From: Candidatus Rokuibacteriota bacterium
GTDB lineage: Bacteria; Methylomirabilota; Methylomirabilia; Rokubacteriales; CSP1-6
Direction of reading: 5' to 3'
NCBI GenBank assembly: GCA_030647435.1
Contig: JAUSJX010000138.1
Span: 1-33,462 of the forward strand
Length of the DNA: 33,462 bases
Made by a program: the position numbers and the translations under genes. Of this stretch, positions 15,558 through 24,760 are shown one piece after another. Positions within the stretch are counted from its first letter, which is position 1. Each line of letters opens with the position of its first letter. The notes beneath the pieces were generated by a model. The model had not been told where the DNA came from. It searched no databases and saw nothing but the letters and a program-made list of their open reading frames with translations.

Positions 15558-17488
15558 TGGGCCGAGCCGTCCGCCGGTCGCCACACGCCCCCGAGCTCGC
15601 TGGCACAGACATCGAGCGCTACCTGGAGGCCCAGCAATACAAGGGTCTGCTCCGCTTCATCACCTGTGGCAGCGTCGATGACGGCAAGAGCACGCTGATT
15701 GGCCGCCTGCTCTACGAAGCCAACATGCTGTTCGAAGACCAGCTGGCGGCCCTCGAGGCCGACTCGAAGAAGTTCGGTACGCAGGGCAGCGAGCTCGACT
15801 TCGCGCTTCTGCTGGATGGGCTGACCGCCGAGCGCGAGCAAGGGATCACCATCGACGTCGCCTACCGCTTCTTTTCCACTGACAAGCGCAAGTTCATCGT
15901 CGCCGACACGCCCGGTCACGAGCAATACACCCGCAACATGGTCACTGGCGCCTCCACGGCAGACGCCGCGATCCTTCTCGTCGACGCCCGCAAAGGTGTC
16001 GTGACGCAAACGCGCCGGCACAGTTACCTGGTGTCGTTGCTCGGGATCCGTCACGTCGTGCTCGCCGTCAACAAGATGGATCTCGTCGAGTACGCTCGCA
16101 CGACGTTCGCGGCCATCGAGGACGAGTACCGCGCCTTCGCCAAACAGATTGGCCTCGGCGACATCTGCTGCATCCCGGTCTCGGCGCTCAAGGGCGACAA
16201 CATCCTCACGCTCAGCGACAAGACGCGCTGGTACCAGGGGCCGACCGTGATGGGCTATCTCGAGACAGTCGAGGTCGATCACGCCCGGCTGGAGCGGGCG
16301 CCCTTCCGCATGCCCGTCCAATGGGTGAACCGGCCCCATGCCGATTTCCGGGGTTTCGCCGGCATCGTCACGAGCGGCACCATCCAGACGGGTGACCGCA
16401 TCCGCGTGCAGCCCTCGGGGCGGGAAAGCAGCGTGGCGCGGCTCATCGCGTATGAGGGCGATCTCAGGCAGGCCGTGCCGGGACAGTCGATCACGATCAC
16501 GCTGGCCGACGAGATCGACGCCAGCCGCGGCGACGTCATTTCCTCCGCGGATGCTCCCGCCGGGGTGGCCGACCAGTTCGAGGCGACGATCGTGTGGATG
16601 AGCGAGCAACCGATGCTCCCCGGCCGACCTTACTGGTTGAAGATCGGCGCGAAGACAGTCACCGGGACGATCACTCATCCGAAGTACCGAGTGAACGTCA
16701 ACACCCTGGAACATCTCGCCGCGAAGCGACTGGAGTTGAACGAGATCGGCGTGTGCAACGTTTCCGTGGATCGTCCAATTGCCTTTGATCCCTACCGGGA
16801 GAACCGCGATACCGGCGGCTTCATCCTGATCGACCGCCTGTCGAACAATACGGTCGGCGCCGGCCTGCTGCACTTCGCTCTGCGGCGGTCGCAGAACATC
16901 CACTGGCAGGCGACGGACGTCCACAAGCAGGCGCGTTCGATCCAGAAGGGCCAGAAGGCCTGCGTCCTCTGGTTCACGGGGCTCTCGGGCGCCGGCAAGT
17001 CGACGATCGCCAACCTTGTCGAGAAGAAGCTCTATGCACGCGGCCTCCACACGTATCTCCTCGATGGCGACAACGTCCGCCACGGCCTCAACCGGGACCT
17101 CGGCTTCACCGACGAGGATCGGGTCGAAAACATTCGACGGGTCGCCGAGGTGGCAAAGCTCATGGTCGATGCCGGCCTCATTGTGCTCGTGTCTTTCATC
17201 TCACCGTTCCGCTCAGAGCGGAGGATGGCGCGGGCCCTGGTCGAAGACGGCGAGTTCATCGAGATCTTCATCGACGCGCCGCTTGCCGTCGCCGAGGAGC
17301 GCGACCCGAAAGGCCTCTACCGGAAGGCACGGCGCGGTGAGCTGAAGAACTTCACGGGCATCGATTCACCGTACGAGGCACCGGAGCACGCTGAGATCCG
17401 CGTCGACACGACCGAAAACACGCCGGAGAGTGCCGCCGATCAGATCATCGCGATCTTGGAGGAGAGGGGCGCTATTGGATCGGTGTGA
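15557..17488 (+). CDS. cysNC: Bifunctional sulfate adenylyltransferase subunit 1 / APS kinase (CysN-CysC, NodQ-like)
   Basis: 643 residues. Residues ~30-450 are the CysN GTPase: P-loop GSVDDGKST (38-46), switch [21 protein letters not shown] for guanine specificity and [16 protein letters not shown], followed by elongation-factor-like beta barrels. Residues ~465-640 are APS kinase: P-loop GLSGAGKST (475-483), [48 protein letters not shown] and [13 protein letters not shown]. The fusion couples APS formation to its phosphorylation, giving PAPS, the donor for sulfation or for reduction. Fusions of this NodQ type supply PAPS for saccharide sulfation in rhizobia. Its place among polysaccharide genes makes sulfated exopolysaccharide a reasonable idea, although no sulfotransferase is visible here. 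Confidence 0.96.
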   Translation: MGRAVRRSPHAPELAGTDIERYLEAQQYKGLLRFITCGSVDDGKSTLIGRLLYEANMLFEDQLAALEADSKKFGTQGSELDFALLLDGLTAEREQGITIDVAYRFFSTDKRKFIVADTPGHEQYTRNMVTGASTADAAILLVDARKGVVTQTRRHSYLVSLLGIRHVVLAVNKMDLVEYARTTFAAIEDEYRAFAKQIGLGDICCIPVSALKGDNILTLSDKTRWYQGPTVMGYLETVEVDHARLERAPFRMPVQWVNRPHADFRGFAGIVTSGTIQTGDRIRVQPSGRESSVARLIAYEGDLRQAVPGQSITITLADEIDASRGDVISSADAPAGVADQFEATIVWMSEQPMLPGRPYWLKIGAKTVTGTITHPKYRVNVNTLEHLAAKRLELNEIGVCNVSVDRPIAFDPYRENRDTGGFILIDRLSNNTVGAGLLHFALRRSQNIHWQATDVHKQARSIQKGQKACVLWFTGLSGAGKSTIANLVEKKLYARGLHTYLLDGDNVRHGLNRDLGFTDEDRVENIRRVAEVAKLMVDAGLIVLVSFISPFRSERRMARALVEDGEFIEIFIDAPLAVAEERDPKGLYRKARRGELKNFTGIDSPYEAPEHAEIRVDTTENTPESAADQIIAILEERGAIGSV

Positions 17489-17628
17489 GTCTGATCGGGC
17501 GGCACGCCCAAGGCCGTCGGGCTACGCATCCTGGTGCTCCTGGATTTCCGTGTCGTAGTCCTAACCCGACGCGGATGCTTACATCTCGGCGGTGCATGAC
17601 ATGGCCCCGGGCAGCGGGCAATATTCGG

Positions 17629-19092
17629 ATGAATGCCCTGGCTTTCTCGTTGGCATTGGGTGCGACCCTGCTCGTCCCGGTCACGGCTTGGGGCCTCTCC
17701 CCTGAGCAGGTTCTGATCGTCGCGAACGAGCGCTCCGAGATCTCCAAGAAGATTGCCGAGTACTACCAGCGCGCACGGAGCATCCCACAACACCACTTGG
17801 CGCGCATCCGGACGGAGCCGCGCGAAGAGATCGACCGTGAGACGTTCCGGCTCGAGGTCGCACAGCCGATCGTCACCCATCTCCTCCAGCACCGCCTTCC
17901 GGATCAGATCCTTGTCATCGTGCTCACCAAGGGCGTACCGCTCAAGATCCGGGGGACCGGCGGCCCGAGAGGAACGCAAGCCTCGGTGGACTCGGAGCTC
18001 GCGCTCCTCTACCGCGAGTTGATCCGGGGGCCGGCGCCGCCGGAGGGCCCGGTGCGGAATCCGTACTTTCACCCGAGCGCGACGGCGGCGTTCAGTCGCG
18101 CCGATTACGATATCTATCTCGTCACGCGGCTCGACGGGTACACGTGGGAGGACATCCGGCGGCTCATCGACCGTGCGACCGCGCCCGAACGGCACGGCAA
18201 GGTCGTGCTCGATATGCAAGCCGCCATTCCCGCAAGCAGCGCGCCGCTTGGAGATGGTTGGCTTCGCGCGGCCGCATGGCGCTTGAATGACTCCGGGCTC
18301 GAGGTCGTACTGGACAGTTCAGCCCGCGTCGTGACCGGCGAGACCGACGTCATTGGCTATGCCGGTTGGGGATCGAATGACCCGGCCAATACGGCGCGGT
18401 CGCCGGGCTTCCGCTGGCTGCCCGGTGCGATCGCGTCGTGGTTCGTGAGCACGAGCGCGCGGACCTTCACGGCGCCACCCCCGGGATGGACAATCGGGTC
18501 TGGCTATGCGGGCTCCGGGCAATCGTTGGTCGGCGACCTCATCGCCGAGGGCGTCACGGGAGCAGTCGGCTACGTCTACGAACCCTACCTCGAAGCCACC
18601 GCCCGGCCGCAGATCTTCTTGCCGGCCTATCGCGCAGGCTTCACGCTGGCCGAGAGTTTCTACATGTCGCTGCCCAACCTGTCGTGGCAGGCGGTGGTGG
18701 TCGGAGACCCCCTGGTTGCCCCTTTCGGGCCGCTATCGACGCCCCGGCCATCTCCCACCCCGGGCGTTCTTCTCTTCCTACAGCGCCGCGCCGTCTTCCT
18801 CGAGGAGGTGGTCGCGCGAACGTCCGCTCCGGAGGCGGAACGGGCGCTGGCGCTCGCCTATGCCGAGCAAGCGGAGGAGATGCGACGCTTTCAGCGCCTG
18901 GACGAGGCATTGACCCTCGCCCGGCGGGCCGTGGCGATCAAGGCCGACGAGCCCCGAGCGCTCTACATCCTGGGCGTCGTCCACGCCGCGCGCCATGATT
19001 CCGACCAGGCCGTGGAGGCCTTCAGGGCCCTTCTGAGCCATGACCCCGGGTCGCCCTACGCGCGGGAGGCGGAACGATGGCTCAGGCGGTGA
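17629..19092 (+). CDS. TIGR03790-like secreted protein with C-terminal TPR-like helices
   Basis: 487 residues from ATG 17629, where MNALAFSLALGATLLVPVTA gives a good signal peptide. The frame is open back to a GTG (17485) overlapping the cysNC stop, but that extra text is not protein-like. The body starts LSPEQVLIVANERSEISKKI, AEYYQRARSIPQHHLARIR and continues with VIVLTKGVPLKIRGTGG, SVDSELALLYR and GAVGYVYEPYLEATARP. This is the pattern of the TIGR03790 family of exported proteins, often near exosortase or surface loci, with unknown activity. Residues ~390-485 are alanine-rich helices of TPR type (ALTLARRAVAIKADEPRALY). It probably shares the cysD-cysNC transcript. Its 3' end overlaps the convergent heparinase-like gene by 11 bases. 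Confidence 0.78.
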   Translation: MNALAFSLALGATLLVPVTAWGLSPEQVLIVANERSEISKKIAEYYQRARSIPQHHLARIRTEPREEIDRETFRLEVAQPIVTHLLQHRLPDQILVIVLTKGVPLKIRGTGGPRGTQASVDSELALLYRELIRGPAPPEGPVRNPYFHPSATAAFSRADYDIYLVTRLDGYTWEDIRRLIDRATAPERHGKVVLDMQAAIPASSAPLGDGWLRAAAWRLNDSGLEVVLDSSARVVTGETDVIGYAGWGSNDPANTARSPGFRWLPGAIASWFVSTSARTFTAPPPGWTIGSGYAGSGQSLVGDLIAEGVTGAVGYVYEPYLEATARPQIFLPAYRAGFTLAESFYMSLPNLSWQAVVVGDPLVAPFGPLSTPRPSPTPGVLLFLQRRAVFLEEVVARTSAPEAERALALAYAEQAEEMRRFQRLDEALTLARRAVAIKADEPRALYILGVVHAARHDSDQAVEAFRALLSHDPGSPYAREAERWLRR

Positions 19093-21115
19093 GCGGCGAG
19101 ATCTCGATGTCGACCCGGCTCACGAATGAACTGTTCCCGTGGCAATGCCCCCGGGCTATGAGTGTGGTGCTCCGGACCTTGCGGTGATAGCCACGGCTGA
19201 CCCAGCCCCCGATGGGCTCTTCACTCCCCCTCAAGACCTCCACGGCCAGGTGCGCGTCCACCTCCAGCACCACCGTTCCGCCCGCGACGGCGATTCGGTA
19301 CCGGTTCGGCTGCTCTGTGGACATGTCGGCCTTCTCGGCGAGATGGAAGTACACCGCGATCTCGTGGGTTCCCTTCGCCACGATGTCGTCATATATGGTG
19401 AGGATCTGCGACCCGGCGTCCAATTCAAGCGTGCGGCGGTGCAGGACCGGGTCCGCCGTGCGTGTGTACCCGTCGTGCTCCCCGGTCACCTTGCCTCCCT
19501 GTATCCCTGGTTCCCAGGCAAGGCATCGGGCCTGCGCTCGTGGGCCCCACAGGAACGGGCCGAGCATCACCGACTGATCGAGGCCGTCCACCACGAGCGT
19601 GTTGTGCGCACTCGTGCTCCGGAAGTACGCTCGCCAAGCGGGGTAACTGAAGTAGTCGTATGTGCCCGGGTCCACGAAGACATCGGAGCCGAAGGCCCGC
19701 AGCGTGAAACTCAGGGCATCTGCGTGACCGTGGGCGGCGATCGATTTGAATCCCAGCTCGCCGCAGTCGAAGACCACGCTGACGCGATCGTTTCGTCCTT
19801 TGTGCCCACACTGCAGCAGGTAGTAGCCGGACTCGGGTAACGCGCGGGAGACGAGAAGCCCCGCGGGCGGTGTCGACGCCACTGCTTCGAACTCTGCTCG
19901 GCTCGAATGGCCCAGCAGCCAGCGCGCAGCTTCGGCATACCCGCCCGCCCACGTCTTGAAATCGGCCCGCGGGAACAGCCCGGCGCCGATGCAGAACAGA
20001 GCGCCAATCTCACGGCTGTCGCCCAGATCCAGCACGTAGCCGTCGTCGCTGTCGCCGATCATCGGCAGTGCGGTCCCGCCTTCGCTCAAGATTCCCAGGA
20101 ACTCCAGCATCCGCTCGAGGCGCGACCAGTACGCCTCGGGGAAGTCCTCCCCTGTCTTGCGGGCGACGATTGCGGCCAGCAGGAGGAACTGGAGCACGAA
20201 CACGTGATACCCCACCGCCTGCTCGCGGGTCCCGCCATCTGGGTACGTCTGGGTGATGATCTCCGCCTCGAGAATCTGTCGGCTCTCGCGCTGCCAGCGC
20301 CTGCCGCGGTCCAGCTCGCGGAAGTAACTGGAGGCGATGAACACCCCGGCGGCCTCGCCGATCCTGTGGTTGTTGGCGGACGAGCCGCGCGAGTACTTCC
20401 GCGTGATCTCCCACAGGTGCAGATAGGCCGCATGTCGCAGGCGGCTCTGGAACTTGCCCGTCACCAGCCCCGACTCGCGGATGAGGTCGATGGCCCAGAC
20501 CCAGTTGATGAGTCGGATCGCCAGCTCCAGCGGGCTGCGCCAGTTCATCCCTCGCCCGAACGGGCACTGCGCGAGCCACGACTCGAGCTGCTCGACCACC
20601 GCCGAGGCATAGCGGCCATCGCCGGTCGCGCGGTAGGCGCGCCCGAGCACCACCAGATGATGGTGGCGGTTCGGCTCCCAGACCACCTTGGCGTCTCCAG
20701 TGACGCGGTAGTCCCGGTAATCGACCAGCGGCGCGAACCGGAGCGGCGCCTTCCGTCCGCTCCCGTGATCGCGGTTCCAGTCGATGGGATCGCCGAGGTC
20801 GCGGTCGACCAGATCGAAAAAGCTGAGCCGGTGGCGGGCAACTTGCTCGGCGTGGGCGACCAGGCGGTCGCGCCACTGGCGCTCGTCACTACGCTCCGGC
20901 ACCGCCCACTCGCCGACACGGAGATCGCACACCCGGAACCCGGGATCGGCGCACGCACCCGCGTCCGCAGGGTCAGAGGCTCGGGGCCTCGGCTCCAGCC
21001 TCAGGGCCAGGCGCCCCCACAGCTCGCCGTCGCGCAACCGGCCGGCCGCTCGCCACGCGAGCTCGCCGGCCGACATCGTCTGGAGCCGACGGAGATACCA
21101 GGTGAGTGATGGCAT
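19082..21115 (-). CDS. Heparinase II/III family protein (polysaccharide lyase-like)
   Basis: 677 residues, ATG 21115. The N-terminal two thirds is an alpha/alpha toroid: NRHHHLVVLGRAYRATGDGR, MNWRSPLELAIRLINWVWA, SANNHRIGEAAGVF near 248-260, GGTREQAVGYHVFVLQF and MIGDSDDGYVLDL. The C-terminal beta-sandwich has HGHADALSFTLRAFGSDVFV near 460, DPGTYDYFSYPAWR, FRSTSAHNTLVVDG and late strands. These are hallmarks of the Hepar_II_III family (PL12/15/21-like), enzymes that beta-eliminate uronic-acid polysaccharides. Here, without an obvious signal peptide, it more likely edits or trims the strain's own exopolysaccharide, as such genes do in exosortase-linked clusters. It is followed upstream on the same strand by the CPBP protease gene 12 bases away, suggesting one transcript. 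Confidence 0.85.
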   Translation of the reverse strand: MPSLTWYLRRLQTMSAGELAWRAAGRLRDGELWGRLALRLEPRPRASDPADAGACADPGFRVCDLRVGEWAVPERSDERQWRDRLVAHAEQVARHRLSFFDLVDRDLGDPIDWNRDHGSGRKAPLRFAPLVDYRDYRVTGDAKVVWEPNRHHHLVVLGRAYRATGDGRYASAVVEQLESWLAQCPFGRGMNWRSPLELAIRLINWVWAIDLIRESGLVTGKFQSRLRHAAYLHLWEITRKYSRGSSANNHRIGEAAGVFIASSYFRELDRGRRWQRESRQILEAEIITQTYPDGGTREQAVGYHVFVLQFLLLAAIVARKTGEDFPEAYWSRLERMLEFLGILSEGGTALPMIGDSDDGYVLDLGDSREIGALFCIGAGLFPRADFKTWAGGYAEAARWLLGHSSRAEFEAVASTPPAGLLVSRALPESGYYLLQCGHKGRNDRVSVVFDCGELGFKSIAAHGHADALSFTLRAFGSDVFVDPGTYDYFSYPAWRAYFRSTSAHNTLVVDGLDQSVMLGPFLWGPRAQARCLAWEPGIQGGKVTGEHDGYTRTADPVLHRRTLELDAGSQILTIYDDIVAKGTHEIAVYFHLAEKADMSTEQPNRYRIAVAGGTVVLEVDAHLAVEVLRGSEEPIGGWVSRGYHRKVRSTTLIARGHCHGNSSFVSRVDIEISPLTA

Positions 21116-21127
21116 GGATAGGGGCCG

Positions 21128-21742
21128 TTACCACCAGCCTCCCACGAATCCCTGGACGTACTTGATCGCAAAGACGCCCAGATTCTTCGCGGCGTGGGCG
21201 ACGAAGCAGGGCAGCAACGACCGCTGCGGATTCAGTCCGAAGAAGCGCACCGTGTATAGCCACAGTGAAGTCGCCAAGATCGCCGTCGTGCTGAACCAGG
21301 CCTTGGCGCCGGCATGGAGAGTGAGGCTGCTCCCGTTCCAGTCCCACAGGAAAGGGTGCAGCAGGGCGAAGAGCACCGACGCGCCCACGACGCCTCCCCA
21401 GAGCGCCGCGCGCCCGCGATGTTCGATGACCAGATACCCGCGGATGATGACCTCCTCGATCACCGGCGCGCCGAGGATAGAATACAGACCGAACAATGCG
21501 GTCACCTGCGACTGCTCCGCGCTGAGACCGAGCATATGCTCACCGCCGGTTTCCGCAGCAAGAATGACAAGCGCGCCGAGCGAGGCAATCGCGACTGCGC
21601 GCGCCGAGGCAGGCGTGGCCCCGGGAAGGGCTCTCTCATTCGGCTTGCCGGCGAGCGCGGCGCGATAATCAAGCGTCCACGCGCGGGCAACCCAGACCGC
21701 CGCGCCGATCAGCAGGAGGAGAAACAACGGGTCTGTGGTCAT
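21128..21742 (-). CDS. CPBP (CAAX/ABI) family intramembrane metalloprotease
   Basis: 204 residues from ATG 21742; the open frame extends upstream into sequence antiparallel to the next gene, with no family similarity. About six membrane helices are seen. The three family motifs are present: EEVIIRGYL (E96, E97, R101), FALLHPF (H129) and HAAKN (H183, N187). CPBP proteins are membrane glutamic/metal-type proteases related to Rce1. A member of this family is a known companion of exosortases (fused or adjacent, as in the XrtA cluster), so a role in processing sorted proteins or a cluster-specific substrate is plausible. It lies 12 bases before the heparinase-like gene. Confidence 0.85.
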   Translation of the reverse strand: MTTDPLFLLLLIGAAVWVARAWTLDYRAALAGKPNERALPGATPASARAVAIASLGALVILAAETGGEHMLGLSAEQSQVTALFGLYSILGAPVIEEVIIRGYLVIEHRGRAALWGGVVGASVLFALLHPFLWDWNGSSLTLHAGAKAWFSTTAILATSLWLYTVRFFGLNPQRSLLPCFVAHAAKNLGVFAIKYVQGFVGGWW

Positions 21743-21841
21743 TACCGATATGGAAGCGACTGGGGTAGCATGGGGCATCATACTGCGCCGAACGCATGAA
21801 GTCCCGAGGGTCTTGGCGTGCCCTGAGCCGAGGTGGGTCTG

Positions 21842-22909
21842 ATGCCGGTGCTCGGGCACGCCTTCGTCGGTCTCGCGATCGGGGTGTCCACGAAGCCCTC
21901 CGCGCGGGGGCACCCGGAGCCGCCGGTCATTGGGGCCGCATTGGCGCTCTGGCTTCCGGCCGTGGTCACCCTGGCCTATCTTCCCGACATCGTCGCTCAG
22001 CTCGGCGTCATTGCGGGATGGAGTGACGCCCGCCTGCTCGGTCACTCCGTCATGTTTGCGGTAGCGGTGTCCCCGGCGATCGCGGCGGTGCTGATGCGGC
22101 TGGCCAGGGTGTCCTTCGCTCGCGCGTTCGTCACCGCCCTGGTCTCCCTGCTGGTCCACGACGTCCTCGACCTGGGGCAGGCCACCGACCGCGCTCCCTG
22201 GTGGCCGCTGTCCGATCGGCCCATCGGCGTCGACCTAGGGCTCATCCCGACCGGCCTCGTGCGTGAGGCCGCCGTGTTCGGCGGGCTACTTGTGGCGTTT
22301 CTCGCCCTGCGCCACCTGGCCCATCGGTGGGCAGGCCAGAGCGCGGTGGATCCACCGATTCCCGGCAACGGCCATGCGTGGCCTGTTTGGCTGGGCCGCG
22401 CATTCATCGTCGCCGTCGTCCTGGCGGCCGCGGTGACGCATTCGCTGCGGGACGCGCGCGAGGCCCAGCTCGAGACGGCCCGCGACCTCGTCGAGCAGCG
22501 AGCATATCAGGCTGGGCTCGAAGCGCTCGCGCGAGCGGAGCCCTGGCCCTCGACCACCAAGCCCGGCCGGATCGACTATTTGCGCGGGGAGGCGTACGCC
22601 GGCATGGGCGATCGTCAGCGCGCAGGAGTCTACTACCTGCGCGCCTATCGGGCGGATCGTATGTACTTCTGGGCCGTCGCCGACCTCGCGCTCTTCTATG
22701 CCTCGTCCGATGAGCCTGCAGAGGAGCGGCGCCGGTTAGCCGCGCCGTATCTGAGCCGTCTGCGGTCCGAGTTCGCCGGACACCCTGCCCTTCCAGAGAT
22801 CCTCGCCCGCGTGCAGCGGAAGCTCACGGCTCGTCGGCCTGGCGGGGCACCGGATTCTCCGCCCACCCTCGACGAGCCGGCCCCGGTTCCTGATGGCAGG
22901 GACGGCTGA
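21842..22909 (+). CDS. YdjM/DUF457-like membrane metal-dependent protein with a soluble helical-repeat tail
   Basis: 355 residues from ATG 21842, with GAGGTGGG eight bases upstream; a GTG at 21833 is possible. Residues 1-190 form a membrane domain with the metal-binding pattern of the YdjM (LexA-binding, membrane-bound hydrolase-like) family: GHAFVG (H6), YLPDI (D49), GHSV (H68) and HDVLD (H106, D107, D110). Another membrane helix at about 190-210 (AFIVAVVLAAAVT) leads to a ~140-residue soluble part with paired helices (DLVEQRAYQAGLEALARAEP, RGEAYAGMGDRQRAGVYYLR) of TPR type. Phospholipase-like or scaffolding activity has been proposed for the family; the true activity is unknown. It is divergent from the CPBP gene, sharing a ~100-base promoter region. 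Confidence 0.75.
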   Translation: MPVLGHAFVGLAIGVSTKPSARGHPEPPVIGAALALWLPAVVTLAYLPDIVAQLGVIAGWSDARLLGHSVMFAVAVSPAIAAVLMRLARVSFARAFVTALVSLLVHDVLDLGQATDRAPWWPLSDRPIGVDLGLIPTGLVREAAVFGGLLVAFLALRHLAHRWAGQSAVDPPIPGNGHAWPVWLGRAFIVAVVLAAAVTHSLRDAREAQLETARDLVEQRAYQAGLEALARAEPWPSTTKPGRIDYLRGEAYAGMGDRQRAGVYYLRAYRADRMYFWAVADLALFYASSDEPAEERRRLAAPYLSRLRSEFAGHPALPEILARVQRKLTARRPGGAPDSPPTLDEPAPVPDGRDG

Positions 22910-23096
22910 GCCAGGAGGGCTCCAGAGGGCACACCGTCACCGTTAGAACTCTGGGACGCTCGCGGGCCCAGTCCCCGAACCCCCGACCGGAGGAGCAACA
23001 GCGGGAGGGCGTCAATACCCAGGCGCTGGTCATGGGCCCCGAGTTCAGGAACGTTCTCTTGCTTGGTCATGTCGGCGAGCCGCCCAGAAAACCAGA
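22910..23096. other. Convergent intergenic region
   Basis: The stretch lies between the YdjM-like gene and the PEP-CTERM gene terminator. A minus-strand frame (ATG near 23070) is open but Arg/Pro-rich and without recognisable text. I see no supported gene. Confidence 0.4.
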
Positions 23097-23122
23097 GGGC
23101 CGGACGATTCCTCGTCCGGCCC
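23097..23122 (-). terminator. Rho-independent-like hairpin after PEP-CTERM gene 1
   Basis: GGGCCGGACGA (23097-23107) pairs perfectly with TCGTCCGGCCC (23112-23122) around a four-base loop, followed on the minus strand by CTCTGGTTTTC, a weak T run. It lies 35 bases beyond the stop of the PEP-CTERM gene. Closely related hairpins occur at 27974 and 31498. Confidence 0.75.
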
Positions 23123-23156
23123 CTTGAGGGTCCTCCGGCTGTTCTAGCTGTACGTC

Positions 23157-23813
23157 CTAGATCGCCGTCGCGCGCTGGCCGCCGAACAAGCGCTTCCGAG
23201 CGGCGTAGCCCAACAGGAGCAGGCCAGTGCCGCCCAAGAACATCGTGATGGGCTCGGGCACGGGCGTTAAGGTAATAGGCTCCGACGTGATACCACCGTT
23301 TTGGCCTGACGGGCAGCCAAGGCCGGTCGTGCCAATGCCCGTCCCGACATCGCAGTATTCGGCCTTGATCGAGGCCGCCAGATCGCCCGTAAACAGCGTC
23401 CCCGTTGCAATGGTCTCATTCAGAATGAGTGTCACCAAGCCGCCCGGCATGGAGATTGGCGTGAACGCGTCGCAGACAAAACCGTCCGACCCAGGATTGC
23501 ACCCGAAGGCGTTGACGCCGCCGGCCAGCAGCGTGCCCCCCGCTGGGCCGCTCACGAGCGAGAAGCTGATAATGTTGGGCGGCGCCGCGATCTTTATCGC
23601 CAGTGACGTTAGAAAGTCCCCCGGCAGCGTGGACCCCGAGGTCTCCGCGGTGACCGTAACCTGATAAGTCTCATTCCCGACCCCCGTGCCGACTAACGCA
23701 TAGGTCGCGTCGTACACGACGCCGAGATCAGTGATCGGGGCCGCCTGCGCCACCAAGGGCGCAGCGACGAATCCGACGAGGATCGCCACCACCCCACCTA
23801 GGCTTCTGAGCAT
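23157..23813 (-). CDS. PEP-CTERM sorting-domain protein 1
   Basis: 218 residues from the ATG at 23813, nine bases after GGGAGG; an earlier ATG (23822) directly abuts the ribosome site and is less likely. A signal peptide (MLRSLGGVVAILVGFVAAPL, cleavage near AQA) is followed by a ~160-residue beta-rich Gly/Thr/Ser domain with four cysteines in FGCNPGSDGFVCDAF and YCDVGTGIGTTGLGC. The C-terminus has the tripartite PEP-CTERM signal: PEP (in TPVPEPITM), a membrane helix (FLGGTGLLLLGYA) and basic ARKRLFG. Exosortase should cleave at PEP and release or transfer the protein to the envelope or matrix. The function of the extracellular domain is unknown. It is encoded 305 bases downstream of epsI as a separate unit with its own terminator. 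Confidence 0.9.
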   Translation of the reverse strand: MLRSLGGVVAILVGFVAAPLVAQAAPITDLGVVYDATYALVGTGVGNETYQVTVTAETSGSTLPGDFLTSLAIKIAAPPNIISFSLVSGPAGGTLLAGGVNAFGCNPGSDGFVCDAFTPISMPGGLVTLILNETIATGTLFTGDLAASIKAEYCDVGTGIGTTGLGCPSGQNGGITSEPITLTPVPEPITMFLGGTGLLLLGYAARKRLFGGQRATAI

Positions 23814-24118
23814 CTCCGGCATCCTCCCGTTGAGTTGAGTCGAGCCGTCCCGCCGCCTCTAGCTCGGTCTCGCAGACATTCCTTCTGAGGCTTTGGGAAG
23901 CAGGAAGAATGCCGAAAATGTCGGCGAGGTAACCGCTGGTTTCTTGAAGGTTTTCGTGGACATAGCTGCTGAGATATAAGCAAAATATTGCATAAAATAT
24001 TCAGTTCCCTGTCTCCGGCCCGCGAACGGTACGTCACCCCCTCGAGATTATGGGCCGCCCCAGGACGAGGGCGCTAGACCTTGCGTGATCTTCGAGACAC
24101 CGGGCACACCTGACAAAC
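23814..24118 (-). promoter_or_regulatory. AT-rich leader upstream of PEP-CTERM gene 1
   Basis: No gene is seen. The part at 23970-24005 is markedly AT-rich for this genome and contains AAAATATT twice (23982-23989 and 23994-24001), 12 bases apart. This is a likely promoter or upstream activation element for the PEP-CTERM gene. I looked for a sigma-54 TGGCAC-N5-TTGC element, known for other PEP-CTERM genes, and did not find one. Confidence 0.35.
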
Positions 24119-24760
24119 TCAGTCGGGCAGGTAGTCGCCCAGGACCGGATACATCGCCTGAACGTACGCGACGAGGCGCTCGGAGGTCTCCCGGGCGCTT
24201 CCGTAGACTGGGCTCATGACCCTCACGATCGCTCCGTCGGTGCGGTTGCGGACGAGGGCGCTCTTGACCATCGCGATCCGCGCGGGCACCTCCCCCGCGA
24301 TCACCTGCCCCTGGGACTGATACCAGTACAGGACGACCTGTTGGTCCCGATCCTTCTGGATCAGGTACCGGTTCACGATGATGGGCGGATGGGGAGGAGG
24401 GAGAGGGATCGTGACGAACGAGGACTCGACTGGCTCCCACCCGGCCCCGGGGAGGCAGTTCTTCGGCGAGTGAATCACCGCGCCCTTCCGCTGCGTGTCC
24501 CAGTAGCCGATGTAGAGGTTCAAACTTCGACCGCGTTCATCGCCGTAGTCGCGCATCACGTAGTCCGTGAGCTTCAGCTTGTCCAGGATACCCACACTGA
24601 AGATCGTCCCCCTGCGCGCCTGCCACTCCCCCAGCGTCGCCGGAAAGGAGTCGAGCGGCTTCCGGATCGGCACGGCCTCCCCTGTGGACCGCAGCTGCAG
24701 GACCAGCAGCGCGCCGAGGAGGATCGCCAGCGACACCGACACTCGAGCCGCCTGCCTCAT
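24119..24760 (-). CDS. epsI: EpsI family protein (exosortase-associated)
   Basis: 213 residues. ATG at 24760 overlaps the exosortase stop by four bases (ATGA), so the two are translationally coupled. An N-terminal membrane anchor (VSLAILLGALLVLQL) is followed by the EpsI domain: PLDSFPATLGEWQARRG, a LYIGYWDTQRKG strand, HSPKNCLPGAGWEP at 97-110 (the family's H-x-P-x-x-C-L-P-G-x-G-W box), VVLYWYQSQGQVI and a C-terminal helix with LVAYVQAMYPVLGDYLPD. EpsI proteins always travel with, or are fused to, exosortases; the Cys/His box suggests a catalytic or thiol role in the same membrane complex, not yet proven. A 25-codon copy of its C-terminus survives at 27871. Confidence 0.92.
   Translation of the reverse strand: MRQAARVSVSLAILLGALLVLQLRSTGEAVPIRKPLDSFPATLGEWQARRGTIFSVGILDKLKLTDYVMRDYGDERGRSLNLYIGYWDTQRKGAVIHSPKNCLPGAGWEPVESSFVTIPLPPPHPPIIVNRYLIQKDRDQQVVLYWYQSQGQVIAGEVPARIAMVKSALVRNRTDGAIVRVMSPVYGSARETSERLVAYVQAMYPVLGDYLPD

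Noticed and set aside
15554-17083. Long minus-strand open frame opposite cysNC
   Set aside because: Antisense shadow of a highly conserved gene in high-GC DNA; its residues have no family pattern.
19907-21109. Plus-strand open frame opposite the heparinase-like gene
   Set aside because: Pro/Gln/Arg-rich shadow; the heparinase motifs on the minus strand are decisive.
22696-23070. Minus-strand frame beginning MTKQENVPELG as a small gene
   Set aside because: Most of it is antisense to the YdjM-like gene's 3' end and the remainder is Arg/Pro-rich with no ribosome site.
23960-24020. Sigma-54 (PrsR-type) promoter upstream of PEP-CTERM gene 1
   Set aside because: No TGGCAC-N5-TTGC element on the minus strand; only an AT-rich repeat is seen.
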